Source: Metaphire vulgaris (taxonomy: Eukaryota; Annelida; Clitellata; Crassiclitellata; Megascolecidae). Taken from it: a stretch of 64,000 bases of DNA. The position numbers and the translations under genes were made by a program. Positions 1-10,999 of this stretch are shown here, piece by piece. The stretch covers positions 8,690,725-8,754,724 of the forward strand of contig CM030837.1 of assembly GCA_018105865.1 (NCBI GenBank), given 5' to 3'. Under the pieces are notes generated by a model that did not search any database, had not been told where the DNA came from, and saw only the letters and a list, made by a program, of their open reading frames with translations. Each line of letters begins with the position of its first letter. Position 1 is the stretch's first letter.

Positions 1-7
1 AGACGAA

Positions 8-643
8 GTGAATCGTGGACATGGAAAGCACCGTCATGAGAGAGAGGTGACGGCGGGCAGGTCAGACAAGAATTTCTTATTTAGAAATTCAGTAAAGCAA
101 GAAAGTTCTGAATGCCACAAGGAGAGGGGCGGCTCCTTCAATCGTGGAACTTCGGAAAACAAGGAAGCTCGGAAAGCTCTATCAAAAGGAGCTGGAAAAC
201 GAATTGGCTCGAGACCAAAGTCACCTGAATCGTCGGAAAATGGGACCGAAACTCCGAGTGACTACGAGTCAACTTCGGATGAGTCTGATTATCAGGGCAA
301 GCAAACTGTGGAATCCAAGAGAGATAATAAAACAGCGGTGGATCTACGCTGTCAGAGTTCTCAGGATGGTAAACAAAGAGACCGCGGTATCCGAATCAAG
401 CTGGAGAAGTACGATGGTAAAACACCGGTGGCCGCTTTTCTGGCAAAGTTTGAAGTGTGTTCTCGGTGTAACGGTTGGAATGAGAGGGAAAAGGCAGACC
501 AACTCATGTGTGCTCTTACAGGTCCTGCAGCTCAGCTTTTGTGGGACATGGGAGATTTGCAGAACGTAACGTGGAAGACATTGGTGGACCATTTAAAATT
601 GCGCGATATGGCTCACAAGATCAGACGAGTCTTTATCGAATGA
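8..643 (+). pseudogene. gag: gag, N-terminal part (gypsy), frameshifted
   Basis: This is a 211-codon frame. The first ~130 residues are basic and low in complexity. From about residue 130 (LEKYDGKTPVAAFLAKFE) it looks like the start of a retrotransposon Gag capsid region, with a conserved 'LxGPAAQLLW' stretch. Near 595-610 capsid similarity moves to the next frame, and this frame ends at 643 in unrelated residues. I read that as a mutational frameshift, not a programmed one, because it falls inside the capsid region and not at the gag/pol boundary. The true start may lie left of the window. Confidence 0.8.
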
Positions 644-3072
644 AATTGCGAACATATCGACAAGCTCAGGGAGAATCCTTGAACTCTGTCATGTTGGAAA
701 TTCGGAAACTAATGGTGCTTGCGTACCCTGGACCAACGAATGAACTGTTAGAAACAGTGGCTTGCGACGCTTTCATCGACGCTTTAGCCGATCAGGAGTT
801 GGCCCAGAAAGTACGAGAGCGGGAGCCGTCATGTCTGGATATTGCGTACAAGCACGCTGTACGGTTCGAAGCATACGGTAAAGCTTCTAAGTTCGGTACC
901 GATGGTGAGCGGAAACCATGGAGAGTGAAGAATACGAAACAGGTGAATACGAGAGACCCACAGAATCGACGTTTAGACGATGTCGAGAGGAACATGAAAA
1001 CGATCTTAGAGAGGTTGGAACAGTTGACTCTCGACAGAAACACTGTCCAGAAACGGGAGCTGGTGGACAGGCCAAGAGAGCAGAGTAGATTGTTGGACAG
1101 AACATGTTTTGGCTGTGGTCAGAAAGGTCATTATAAGCGGTTTTGTCCTCAGGCCCGAGCCTCGGATGAACACCAAAATCAGGTGGGCGAAGAAGCGGGT
1201 CAACCTGATGGAACCAGAGAGGTGCAGAACCATCTAGTAAAAGGGAGCCGTATGGCTTATGTTTTCGGAAAGTTGGAAGGTCGAAGAAAGGAACACCCAT
1301 GCCTTTTGGACACAGGGAGTGAAATGTCGTTGGTACCGAAGTATATGGTCAACAAGAAATTACTTAGACCGGTTCAGCAACGCCTGCTGGCAGCGAATGG
1401 AACTAGAATCAAAGTAGAGGGCGAGGCCACCCTCAAAATAAAGATAGGAAGAAACGTGTACGCTCTTCCTTGTCTGGTGACCGAACAAGTAACGGAATTG
1501 ATTTTGGGTCTGGCTTGGTTGGAGAGTAATAAAGTGAGTTGGAACTTCGCTACGGGAAGAATCTGTGTCGGGACAGAATCAATACCTCTCCATGAGGTGG
1601 ACGAGGAGAGCATGTGCCGCAAGGTTATGATCGAAAGGGAAGTTGTCATACCATCCCTCCGAGAAGTAGATATTTCGGCAATCATGGTTTACCCTCATTT
1701 GGGACGATGTCAAACAGAATGGGCAACTGTTCCGAGCGAACTGCTGGCAAATGTAATAGTCGGTCGAACGTTAATAAATGGAGAAGACGATGAACCTAGA
1801 ATAAGGGTCATCAATGTGGGACCAACAACGGTGGAAATTCCATCGAAAACTTTGTGTCAGTTGGAGAGGGTGGAAGTCTTACAAGACTGCGAAGCGGAAA
1901 CCAGTGCGGATGAATTTTCGAGTACGGTGGTCACGAATGCTATCCATGTGGAAAATGGAGACGAGAGCAAGTTGTCAAACTTGTGGGAGAACGTGGAAGG
2001 CGTCACGAGTGAGCAAAGAGAGTCACTTCGGGAGCTCATCTTGCGCTACCGGACAAGTTTTTCCCTATCAGAGAATGACTTGGGCTACACGTCGGTGATT
2101 CAGCACGAGATTGACACGCAGAAAGAGGACCCAGTGCGGCAACCTCTTAGAAGGCAACCAATAGCAATGTTGGCCGAAATCGATCGTCAGGTGGACTCCA
2201 TGTTGGAACAGAATATTGTGGAACCGTCGTCCTCTGAATGGTCATCAAACGTTGTCATGGTGAAAAAGAAAGACGGTAGCCTACGCTTCTGCATAGATTA
2301 CCGGAAAGTGAATGCGAAAACGAGGAAGGATTCATTTTCTTTACCTTTGATCAGTGAATGTTTGGATACTCTTGGCGGAGCGAAATGGTTTAGCACATTC
2401 GATCTTCGCGCTGGCTATCACCAGATGGCGCTTCATCCGAAGGATAAGCACAAGACAGCTTTCGTTACAAGGAAAGGATGCTTCCAGTTCCGTGTGTTAC
2501 CGTTCGGACTGTGCAATAGTCCTGCTTCATTCTGTCGGTTAATGAACCTCGTGCTATCAGGTCTAAATCTGGATATTTGTTTGGTATACCTGGACGATAT
2601 TATTGTCTTCTCGAAAGACGTGGAAAGTCATATGGAACGGTTGGAAAAGGTATTCAGTCGATTAAACCAGTATAATCTTAAGCTGAAGCCTTCTAAATGT
2701 CACTTGTTGCAAAGGCAAGTCTTGTTCCTCGGACACGTTGTGAGTTCGGAAGGAGTCGCCACGGATCCAGACAAGGTCAAATCCGTGAAGAACTGGGCGA
2801 CACCTAAGAATGTAAGACAGGTGAGGTCGTTCGTTGGACTTTGTTCCTATTATCGGAAGTTCGTTTCTGATTTTGCTTTAATAGCAAAACCATTGCATGG
2901 TCTTACTAGGAAAGGAGTAACGTTTCAATGGTCCGAAGAATGCGAACAGGCATTTCAGGAATTGAAGAACCGGTTAACTTCATCGCCGATACTCGCACTT
3001 CCTATCGACGATGGAGATTACGTATTGGATACAGATGCGTCTGGATACGCCATTGGAGCGGTTTTATCACAG
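594..3072 (+). pseudogene. pol: gag C-terminus, protease, reverse transcriptase, RNase H start (gypsy)
   Basis: One open frame continues Gag from about 594. It includes a CCHC knuckle (C-x2-C-x4-H-x4-C) at 1105-1146. A retropepsin active site LLDTGSE has its DTG at 1309-1317 and the matching 'LILGLAW' strand follows. The RT palm motifs include FDLRAGYHQM, LPFGLCNSPA and the catalytic YLDD at 2587-2598. RNase H starts with the 'LDTDASGYAIGAVLS' motif around 3030. The nested LTR element then interrupts the frame at 3073; the 48 extra codons to the stop at 3118-3120 come from that element. Gag and Pol are fused in one frame here, as in several gypsy lineages. Confidence 0.92.
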
Positions 3073-3296
3073 TGTAAGCGCCTCCCCCGCTTACCGTTCC
3101 CATCGTACTACTTCTCTTAAAAACTCAAAACAAATGTCACATTTATACGATCTTTAATATATATCACGGAGTCCATTTCATGCTCCAATACTGCCGGAAA
3201 CTCTACTACTTACATACATAAGATGACGCCCCCTCTTTAAACTCTGTTTTATTTATATAGCTCCTTTTTATTATATCCTGAAAAAGCGCCCTTACA
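3073..3296 (-). repeat. LTR (3' LTR of minus-strand nested element)
   Basis: This 224-bp LTR has TG...CA ends. Read on the minus strand it contains a TATA-like stretch (gctatataaataaaa) and AATAAA within the same segment. It is identical to the second LTR except for C at 3152. Confidence 0.95.
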
Positions 3297-3311
3297 TGTT
3301 TTTCCTTTCCT
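3297..3311 (-). other. polypurine tract of nested LTR element
   Basis: On the minus strand AGGAAAGGAAAAACA lies directly next to the TG of the 3' LTR, the expected place for plus-strand DNA priming. Confidence 0.8.
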
Positions 3312-3775
3312 GAGTTTACAAATTATAATATACATTATAAAAAGAGTTAAAATAAATAATTTGTAAACTTTTGTTTTCGTCATCTTATGTTATCTACTAT
3401 ACATATCAGTTTCTAAATTATATACAATGCATCATCTATGTTACAGTAACAAAATTTTGACTACAACTGCTAGTCATACATACATATTGGTACAACTGGT
3501 ACCTCCATAGATAACATAAATCAAAATACTTATACTAATAACTAACATTGCTCAATGCATTACAATTGTCCACTGACATACTACAACTAGACATTGACCA
3601 ATGCATTACAATCATCCACTGATATACAAGAACTAATAGAGGCAACAGGCCTTTCAATATTAATCTGTTAACTGAGTCAAAATGTTTCCACAGCATAATC
3701 ACTGCTGTCACAATACACAAATTAAACCAACATTCACCATACAAATACAACAAAGATCATCATGCCAATTTCAAT
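3312..3775. other. 3' untranslated part of nested LTR element
   Basis: This AT-rich interior lies between the Gag-like stop and the purine tract. It contains near-repeated words around 3535-3625 (caatgcattacaat...ccactgacatac). No RT or other pol similarity is visible. Confidence 0.6.
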
Positions 3776-5407
3776 CTAACATTTCAGTCCAATAAAGCCA
3801 ATTACTATCCACAACATTACAAACAATTTTACCTTTCCTCTGTCAAACACAGTTCTACAAAATCCTCTGTTCCATACAAAGATATCATCCAAAATCACAT
3901 ATCTGCTATTCAATTGACCCTCAATCCAAAACAACCACTTAAATCCAAAACAACCCCTTAAATCCACATATTTCATCATGAACATGTAATCAACAAAGCA
4001 AGCATCACCTCCACAGACTGTTTTCACTTCAACTAAAAGTCGAAAAGGCCAAATTTGCTCTTCAACTGACAATATCAGTTCATCATTTACATCAACATCA
4101 TCATCATTATCATAAATATCATCCTCCTCATCCCCATTGTCATCATCCCCATCATCATTTGCTACATTGATCATTACAACATCATAAGCTTCATTCATCA
4201 AAGGCATATCTTTACTCAAAATATCAAATTCACCGCCATCAAAACATTTCACCACTTTACTCACAATCTCATCATCTCCATAAAATTGATCAACAAACCA
4301 CATATCATGTTCCTTATCATTCAACATATTAGGTAATTCATCAAACTTCACATCATCGACATCAAGCTTCAAAAGTACATTATCGTTTGTCTGCTGTTCC
4401 AAAATCTTTATCTCAAAATATTCCTCACAAATTTCAACTTCATTAATAACAACCTCATTAAACAAATTCAGTCGAGATTTAACAACAGTAGGCTCAATTG
4501 TCATAAAATCAGTTCCTTTTACATTCATCAACATCAAAATGTCCAACGACACTTGACAATCTTTCACATCATCAACAAGTTTTACTACAACAGGTTTATT
4601 AACAATTCTACTGTCCTTTACACTTGCAATTCCAATATCACAGGATGAATCAAAAATAACACCAGGTTTGACTTTTTCCAAAATCAGTGGTTTTGTTTTC
4701 TTAAATTTGTTTAAACTGTGCAATTTCAAAATTTCTTTTTTCACATATTGATATGTCAACCGAGGTAAATTCATTACAAATCCCCTGATCTTATCGGACA
4801 TAAATGGTAATAATAATGTCACCCATAAATCCTCATCAAATTCAAGATCAGTAAAAATCTGTTCCACAAAATCAAAGTATGCAAAAAGTTGATTACTATC
4901 ATTAGGCATTTCCTGAAGACCTTCTTTCAAACACTGCGATAAAGAATCACTCTGCTCCTTTTGTTCCATCTTGTCCTCCTTTTTCCTCTCTGATTCTGCT
5001 CTTCTCTTTTCCTCTTCCATATCCTTTTGCTTCCTCTCAAATTCTTTCTTCCTCTGCTCCTCCTTGCCCTTTTCCTCTTTCTTCCTTTGTTCTTCCATAA
5101 CCTGTTCCTCTTCATGTTTCCTCTTCTGCTCTTCTATTCTTTTCCTTCGCTCCTCAAAATCTATGTCCCATTTCTCTTTCCGTTCCTGAAAATCTCTGTC
5201 CCATTTCTCTCTCTCCTCTCTTCTTTGTCTCTCCTTTGCCTCCATTTCTTCCTGCCACTGTTTTTCTCGTAACTGTCTCTCTTCTATTCTCTCCAACTCT
5301 TCTTTCTCTCTCTCTTCCTCTCTCCTTTTTTCCCAGTGCATCCACATTTTCATGCAAATCATCACCTCCGATTCCTCTGATAATCGATCCATAATAATCA
5401 ATAACAC
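3776..5407 (-). CDS. Gag-like protein of nested LTR element (543 aa)
   Basis: This intact ORF is the only coding capacity of the nested element. Residues ~25-155 are almost all E, K, R and Q (a long charged helix or coiled coil). Residues ~165-235 resemble a retrotransposon/SCAN-like capsid N-lobe: an aromatic 'LFAYFDFVEQIF' helix, 'LWVTLLLPFMSDKIRGFV', then 'YQYVKKEIL'. The rest is poorly conserved, with an Asp-run near residue 415-440 and hydrophobic C-terminal segments. There is no zinc knuckle, DTG protease or RT motif. Its place between LTR, primer site and purine tract shows it belongs to the element and is not a host coiled-coil gene. The start chosen is the first ATG of the frame. It may form particles that use pol supplied in trans (inference). 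Confidence 0.75.
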   Translation of the reverse strand: MLLIIMDRLSEESEVMICMKMWMHWEKRREEEREKEELERIEERQLREKQWQEEMEAKERQRREEREKWDRDFQERKEKWDIDFEERRKRIEEQKRKHEEEQVMEEQRKKEEKGKEEQRKKEFERKQKDMEEEKRRAESERKKEDKMEQKEQSDSLSQCLKEGLQEMPNDSNQLFAYFDFVEQIFTDLEFDEDLWVTLLLPFMSDKIRGFVMNLPRLTYQYVKKEILKLHSLNKFKKTKPLILEKVKPGVIFDSSCDIGIASVKDSRIVNKPVVVKLVDDVKDCQVSLDILMLMNVKGTDFMTIEPTVVKSRLNLFNEVVINEVEICEEYFEIKILEQQTNDNVLLKLDVDDVKFDELPNMLNDKEHDMWFVDQFYGDDEIVSKVVKCFDGGEFDILSKDMPLMNEAYDVVMINVANDDGDDDNGDEEDDIYDNDDDVDVNDELILSVEEQIWPFRLLVEVKTVCGGDACFVDYMFMMKYVDLRGCFGFKWLFWIEGQLNSRYVILDDIFVWNRGFCRTVFDRGKVKLFVMLWIVIGFIGLKC

Positions 5408-5789
5408 AATCAGTAATAGTCAATTTAACCATTAATGCAAACAACAGGCAAATCTAAGTAATCAAGTACCATCAACCATAAAATACACCAATTTAAACAT
5501 ACACCAGTATCTCAAAATACTATCAGTGATCAATAAAAGTAGATTATCTTCCTTTTACAGTTCTGTTCTCCCTCTCCTGGAACAGGAGTTCGAGAAACGA
5601 GTTTTCTATCACCCATCGACTAATGACCGTTCAGCAAAGCACGTAGGTATTCTTTTATGGAATGGAAAGAATGTTCATTTGCTCATCTAATGATACGACA
5701 GTCTCCTCTGCTTACCACCTTGACCATTGAAGAATTCTGACCAACTTTTCCGCCAGCCCAACGACCCTGTCACAAAGACACTCCGACAA

Positions 5790-6190
5790 TCCCAAAGCAA
5801 CGTCTCCGTCGAATGCTCCGGAAGGTACCAAGGCAACGTCCTTGACGAACGCTCCGAAAGGCACGAATCAGCGTCCCCAACGGACATTCCAGAAAAAGGC
5901 TCCCAAAGCGCGTCACCGTCAAACGCTCTGCCCGACACGAAACGGCGTCACCGTCAAACGCTCCGGACGACTCGAGGCAGTGTTCCAGTCGAACCCTCAG
6001 CCAGACACAGGAGGCAGCGTTCCCGTCGAACGCCCAGCAAGAACACAGGAGGCAGCGTTCCCGTCGAACGCCCAGCAAGACACAATCCACATCCAGATAT
6101 CAAGAAACAACTTCGACGCAACTTACTCTCAAAACGAAGCCTCAACGGCACAAGTCCGACACAACTTACTCTCAAAACGAAGCCTCAACG
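5790..6190 (-). repeat. GC-rich tandem repeats in the leader of the nested LTR element
   Basis: Imperfect units of ~36-38 bp share a core like CGTCACCGTCAAACGCTC / GCGTTCCCGTCGAACGCC, about eight to nine copies; two adjacent units at 6008 and 6046 are nearly identical with period 38. A second pair (ACTTACTCTCAAAACGAAGC...) begins at 6121 and 6163. The segment lies between the primer site and the Gag-like ORF, so it could be a packaging or translation leader. Base composition is unlike the AT-rich flanks. Confidence 0.8.
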
Positions 6191-6332
6191 TTTCTACTGT
6201 GCACAACAACCAACGCCATGACTACTCTGAATGTATAGACGCCTAATAAATGCACGCCACATGGCAACAACGTCCTTGCCCTTCAATGGACCGCAAATCC
6301 TCACGAAAGTCCTACACCCACTCCCATAAAAG

Positions 6333-6350
6333 TATCAAAACTTGACACCA
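6333..6350 (-). other. primer-binding site of nested LTR element
   Basis: Two bases after the 5' LTR, the minus strand reads TGGTGTCAAGTTTTGATA. TGG pairs with a tRNA 3' CCA end, and TGGTGTCA resembles leucine-type primer sites used by other gypsy-group elements. The tRNA identity is inferred. Confidence 0.7.
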
Positions 6351-6352
6351 AA

Positions 6353-6576
6353 TGTAAGCGCCTCCCCCGCTTACCGTTCCCATCGTACTACTTCTCTTAA
6401 AAACTCAAAACAAATGTCACATTTATACGATTTTTAATATATATCACGGAGTCCATTTCATGCTCCAATACTGCCGGAAACTCTACTACTTACATACATA
6501 AGATGACGCCCCCTCTTTAAACTCTGTTTTATTTATATAGCTCCTTTTTATTATATCCTGAAAAAGCGCCCTTACA
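6353..6576 (-). repeat. LTR (5' LTR of minus-strand nested element)
   Basis: This 224-bp copy is identical to 3073-3296 except T at 6432. The 5-bp duplication CACAG follows it at 6577-6581. Confidence 0.95.
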
Positions 6577-6581
6577 CACAG

Positions 6582-7410
6582 ATTCAGGGTGGTGAAGAGA
6601 AAGTGATTTGTTACGCAAGTCGATTGTGTTCCCCGGCAGAGAGGAACTACAATGTAACCAGAAGGGAACTGCTAGCGGTGGTATACTTTTTGAAGGAGTT
6701 TCGGCAGTATCTATGGGGCAAGAAGTTTTTACTTCGTACAGATCACTCAGCTCTTCAGTGGTTGAGAAAGACACCGGAGCCAATTGGGCAGCAAGCTCGG
6801 TGGCTTGAAACGATCGAAGAATTCGATTTTGAAATTAATCATAGATCGGGAGCAAAGCATGGCAACGCGGATGCGGTGTCAAGAATACCGCACGATGGGT
6901 TAGAGAACCCTGAAGAAACTGACCATCGAATCAAAGCGGTTTTCGCGGTGAAGGAAGAGGCAGATTTATCTGCTTGGAACGAATGGAGCAAGGAAAGTAT
7001 TCGATCTAAGCAGCTAGAAGACCGAGATGTCTCGTCCCTTGTTGGTTGGAAAGAAGCAGAAAGCTACCCTTCAGAGGAGGTTTTCTTGCAGAGGAGCGGT
7101 GAGTTGAAAACGCTACTTAGCCATTGGAACCAGATGTCTATTATTAATGGAATCCTTTACCGTGATTGGCTTGATGGAAAGGAAAACCGAGTCCTGCGAA
7201 GGCAATTAGTTGTTCCGAAGACCCTACGGAACGAAGTTATGGAACTGACGCATGCAAGTTTCTCGGGAGGTCACTTTGGTATTCGAAAAAGCCTTGGTCA
7301 GCTACAAAGACGTGCCTATTGGCCAGGCTGGAAGGAAGACATGAGACGGTTTTGTCAGTGTTGTGACCGTTGTGCGCGATATCGTAGAGAGAAACCGCCA
7401 AAGCAAGGAG
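6582..7410 (+). pseudogene. pol: gypsy RNase H (rest) and integrase zinc-binding domain
   Basis: The frame resumes straight after the target duplication. It holds the RNase H motifs 'RRELLAVVYFLKEFRQYLWG' and 'LRTDHSALQWL', then 'HRSGAKHGNADAVSR'. A linker follows, then the integrase HHCC domain (HASFSGGH ... CQCCDRC) at about 7249-7375. Around 7405-7412 similarity moves to another frame, so a frameshift separates this part from the integrase catalytic core. The remainder of this frame to 7508 is out of frame. Confidence 0.9.
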
Positions 7411-7411
7411 G

Positions 7412-8002
7412 TTGCAGAAAGTGCTTGTTGGCGAACCAATGGAACGATTTGGAATCGATATTACGGGACCACATCCCGTATCAAATAAAGGAAATAAGTA
7501 CATTTTGACTGCTATTGATTATTTTTCGAGATGGGCCGAGGCGCTCCCTATCAGAAATCAAGAAGCGTCAACGGTGGCCCAGACTCTTATGGTGCACGTA
7601 TTCTCACGATTTGGAATGCCACGACAGATTTTGACAGATCAAGGTCCGTGTTTTGAATCAACTCTGTTCAAAGAGCTGTGTCGAATAATGGAAATCGATA
7701 AGATACGCACGACCCCGTACCATCCTTCCGGGAATGGACTTATCGAAAGGTTCCATCGTACCCTGAACATGCTCTTGGGCAAAGTCGTGTCTGAACGGCA
7801 GAAGGATTGGGACGTTCATTTACCGTATGTCATGGCTGCCTATCGTTCTACGGAACACGAATCGACCAAGAGAACACCGAATTTCCTGTTTCTTGGTAGA
7901 GAGAACCATGCACCGATCGATCTACTTGGGGGCGCCAAAATCGGGTATTGGGTCAGTATGGCAAAAAAACGAGGCAAACAGAAAAAGGTAAATACGCCAT
8001 AA
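7412..8002 (+). pseudogene. pol: gypsy integrase catalytic core, 3' truncated
   Basis: The rve-type core shows the first Asp in FGIDITG, the second in LTDQGP and the Glu in GNGLIERFHRTL. Exactly 35 residues separate the second Asp from the Glu (D,D35E). Conserved 'AYRSTEHESTKRTPNFL' follows. After about 7935 the protein no longer looks like integrase and runs into low-complexity Lys-rich residues, marking the 3' break of the element. Confidence 0.9.
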
Positions 8003-8221
8003 GCACTCGACTCGTAGTGAAATAAATAAGTGACGAACTTTTTTGCTTGTCAGAGTTTTTGTAGCAGATTTAGGGGCGCCGGAGGAAAATAAGTGACGAC
8101 CTTTCTTTGCTCGTCAAGATTTTTCGGGAGTTGAAGGTGCGCCATCATTATGTTTTGCCCCGGGCTCCGGATACCCTCGCTACGCCCTCTGTGCAGAAGA
8201 GCTGGATTAATCGCCGCCGAA
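7938..8221. repeat. dispersed repeat with two GACC-T(n)-GCTTGTC motifs
   Basis: The truncated integrase borders a segment with 'gacgaacttttttgcttgtc' (8033-8052) and 'gacgacctttctttgctcgt' (8095-8114), then GC-rich 'gccccgggctccgg' and 'ctacgcc'. These words recur in hAT-type MITEs of this window. Terminal repeats were not found, so it is a MITE remnant. Confidence 0.55.
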
Positions 8222-8610
8222 ATACCACTGATAATAATATAATATAATATAACAAGGTTTAAAGTGGTTCAGTAGGGACTGCCCTGTGTGAGAACCACTG
8301 TTGCTCCCGTCCAATCTAATATCCTAAACTACTGAGGTTTATTTTGAACTCGTTTACAGTTGCAGCCGTTACTATCCCCTCATCCAGTTCATTCCATCTG
8401 TCCACCACTCTTGCACTAAAAAAATGCTGTTTATGTCTCCCAACCCGTTTCTTGAACAGTTTCATGCTGTGTCCTCTGGTTCGATCATACTGCTTCATTG
8501 TAAAAAATCTTTCCTTTGGCATTTCCACTTTGTTTGTTAATAATCCAGTCGAGTGTCTTTACGACCACGCAGACATAATGCCTACGCGTTTGCTCTAATT
8601 TCAGTCGCCC
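8222..8610 (-). repeat. LINE 3' end fragment
   Basis: The minus frame 8528-8316 ends like many LINE ORF2 proteins: 'YDRTRGHSMKLFKKR' then 'FFSARVVDRWNELDE' and 'VNEFK'. On the minus strand the fragment ends in an ATATT-type microsatellite tail (8227-8252), as expected for a 5'-truncated LINE copy. Confidence 0.75.
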
Positions 8611-10490
8611 TATAGTCCTATTATACCAATCAGGCGCATTACTGATGCAGCATTCGGTAGAGTAGTTACAGTATATTGCTACACTTCCACTCGATGTTCT
8701 CCGGTTTTCCTAATGGATTTCAGTATTTACCTTTTAAGCGATTCATAACCGACACAATCCAGACAGTCTGGTTTTTTGGATCACAGCACGGTAATTATAC
8801 CGAACAGAGACATTAGATGAACAATTTGAATCTGAAGACAATCAATAACTATTCTAAGAAACCTTTCTAGTAACCATTAACTTTAACTATCGTAAGATTA
8901 CCTCTAAACATGTTTTGGCCTATGAATGCTAATGAACTCAAGACACTTAAAGCACTTGCCGAAGCTGCCGTAAATCTGCTTATGTAGGCCTACTTAATAA
9001 CTGACTGTTGGTTGACACGCAGGTACAGAAACGCTTAAACTGTTCCGACGAACGGCGAATGGAACTCGGAATAGAAATATTTGGATAAAAAGAGTTGCTT
9101 CCTCCTGCGTAAAGCCTCTGACTGTAGCAATTCAATTTCCGATTTGATTATTCGTCGTTCGAAATCTCCTTTGACTGCTACTGGCATTTTTAAAAGCTAT
9201 ATAAATAGTACACGAAGTAAGTAAGTAAGTAAACACGAAATTTCTATAGCTCAGCCCGAAAGCTTGGCGCAGTGCACCAGCTTATTCACGAAACGAAACT
9301 AAATTCCTACTTAGCACTTGGCTGATCTCAATGCAGACGAGGCCATCTTTTGATGATCCGATGTCATTGCGTTTTAGGTCGCTTATGGCGGACACGTATT
9401 AGACGTTTGTGCGCTATAGAAGTCAATGAGGCGAAGAAGCGACCAGCACAGTCGGAGGCCAAAGGACACGGGCAGTAGTTACGAGGAATGCATTTCGCCA
9501 AAGTCGACCTCTCTCTCTGCCAAGGCACGAGTCAATCACTGGCCAGCTGAGGAGAGCAACACGGCTTGAACAGTGGCTGAATAAGTTGAATGAGTTAAGT
9601 CCAGTGTCTTATCCAGACTCCAGGCCTTTGGGGGGAAATTGAGGCTTTTGGCGGGGGGAATCGACTTGGTTGGAGGTGAAAATACACAGGCCTGTATAAA
9701 ACACTGGAGATAACGGATTGATTTGTCGGAAAATGTCTTCATATCGTGTTCTAATAGCTTAGAGCAGGGTCTACATTCAAATAAAGAACAATTATATTAT
9801 AAAATCGCCTTCCTGGACAAATAGCGACAGTCTGAAATAGTGATCAAAACAAATACGTACAGAAAGGAATCGGAGACAATGTGTTGCTCTGGCCAACATA
9901 ATTTCGAGATAAGTCATCGGTTATGATGCGTAGATAAGATAGAGGCATCTGTGTTGAGATTTAGTGAGAGAAATTCAAACCAAAGTGTCGATGACAAAGT
10001 GCCGTTCGCTTTCATTGATCTCTTTGATTCTTCGTAAGATTAACCACGTTTTACTTAGGCGCTAATCTGACATACTGTATGTTTTTGACCATCACAGATT
10101 TTGCTGAAGATGACAATTCTGTTTCAAGAGTCTCAATAAAACTTAATTTCTTACCGATATCTCCAAATGTCTGTGCTGTCATTATTAGGATCTACTAATA
10201 TGGCCTACAGTGATTGAATATTCGCAAGCATCCTAATTAAATAAACGAAGAATTTCCACGTTCTTAATAAATGCTACCTTCACTAAATCTGCAAAAATCT
10301 TTTACATTCTTCACACTCAATAATTCTGGTTAGTTTCTCTCGCAGAAGCATGCCAAACAGATAAGCGCCAATGCTAAGTGAGTCGCCAGGCGCTGATTTC
10401 ACCAGTATGCTCTCGGCATATCCAGTCAGCTGCTGCGAGCGTCACAGTGGGTCATCACGTCTCGTCGTCTATACCATTGACTTCCGCCAC
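8611..10490. other. intergenic; worn repeat tails only
   Basis: No gene is recognised. At 9180-9420 there is '(agta)n ... tttctatagc' and 'tgcgctatagaagtc', which are worn tails of the GCGCTATAG-ended LINE/SINE group. The syntaxin 3' UTR probably lies in 10490 and below; I could not fix its polyadenylation site. Confidence 0.5.
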
Positions 10491-10574
10491 TCACTTCATG
10501 AATCTTCCGACGATTATCATGACTACGATGATGACGGCCGCAATGATTAGACAAGTGACTATCATAGCGTTCTT
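10491..10574 (-). CDS. STX: syntaxin, last coding exon (transmembrane anchor)
   Basis: The exon begins after the acceptor 'ctttttgtag' and encodes 27 residues plus stop. KNA is followed by a ~20-residue hydrophobic helix (MIVTCLIIAAVIIVVMIIVG) and a short RFMK tail. A tail anchor right after a basic 'ARRK' hinge is the hallmark of plasma-membrane syntaxins. Phase 0 matches the preceding exon. The intron contains an (AC)n run at 10608-10664. Confidence 0.88.
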   Translation of the reverse strand, partial: KNAMIVTCLIIAAVIIVVMIIVGRFMK

Positions 10575-10606
10575 CTACAAAAAGAACAACGACATCGATG
10601 CGCAAT

Positions 10607-10607
<1 letters not shown>

Positions 10608-10664
<57 letters not shown>
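10608..10664. repeat. (AC)n microsatellite
   Basis: About 28 AC units lie in the last intron of the syntaxin gene, ~35 bp upstream of its acceptor. Confidence 0.97.
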
Positions 10665-10665
<1 letters not shown>

Positions 10666-10999
10666 GGCATCAAGACCCGGATGCAGCCAAAACTAATAAG
10701 CATTTGTACCAATTTACGTGTCAACATGCGAAATACAGGACTTCTCTACAGTATAGATTATAAAAGAACATCTAAACCCCTCTCCCGTTATTTTTGACGG
10801 GCAAGCAGAAGACAAATGAGTGTAATGGTGAAATTTATATATCATTTCTTCTTGTGACAGCCTATAAAGCAATTTTGTCTATTGTAGAGCGAGATAAAGT
10901 TGCATTAATTTTTATCTCAGACATATCGGTGTATCCAAACTCTAGAAGTTGCTAAATTCATGACACACTAGACTGGTATTTATTTTTACTGCTACTTAC

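Larger units (their letters stand above)
3073..6576 (-). mobile_element. nested non-autonomous LTR retrotransposon, 3504 bp
   Basis: Two 224-bp direct repeats (3073-3296 and 6353-6576) begin TGTAAG and end CTTACA. They flank 3056 bp and are bordered by the 5-bp target duplication CACAG (3068-3072, 6577-6581). A TGG-starting primer-binding site and a purine tract sit in the right places for minus-strand orientation. The LTRs differ at a single base (3152 C against 6432 T), so insertion was recent. The only long ORF is a Gag-like protein; no protease, RT or integrase is present, so replication would need proteins from another element. It interrupts the gypsy RNase H, whose frame resumes cleanly at 6582. 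Confidence 0.95.
1..7937 (+). mobile_element. Ty3/gypsy LTR retrotransposon, defective, no LTR visible
   Basis: Gag, CCHC zinc knuckle, aspartic protease, RT, RNase H and integrase follow in the gypsy (pol: PR-RT-RH-IN) order. The left end lies outside the window, so a 5' LTR cannot be judged. The right end stops inside the integrase C-terminus around 7930-7940, where similarity to integrase ends and a different dispersed repeat begins; no 3' LTR is seen. The copy has a frameshift in gag near 600, a 3.5-kb insertion in RNase H at 3072/3073 and a frameshift near 7410 before the integrase core. It is a dead copy, but most domains read without stops, so it is not very old. Confidence 0.93.

Noticed and set aside
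3776..5407. Host coiled-coil (trichohyalin-like) gene
   Set aside because: The ORF lies wholly between two LTRs with primer site, purine tract and target duplication, and has a capsid-like segment.
5687..6246. Overlapping ORFs over 5.7-6.2 kb on both strands as genes
   Set aside because: They come from GC-rich tandem repeats in the LTR-element leader, open in several frames at once.
1..8002. Envelope gene (retrovirus-like element)
   Set aside because: The element ends within integrase and neither it nor the nested LTR element has a signal-peptide/transmembrane glycoprotein ORF.
10426..10665. ORF with a VCVCVC repeat
   Set aside because: It is the (AC)n microsatellite read in frame, overlapping the syntaxin last exon.
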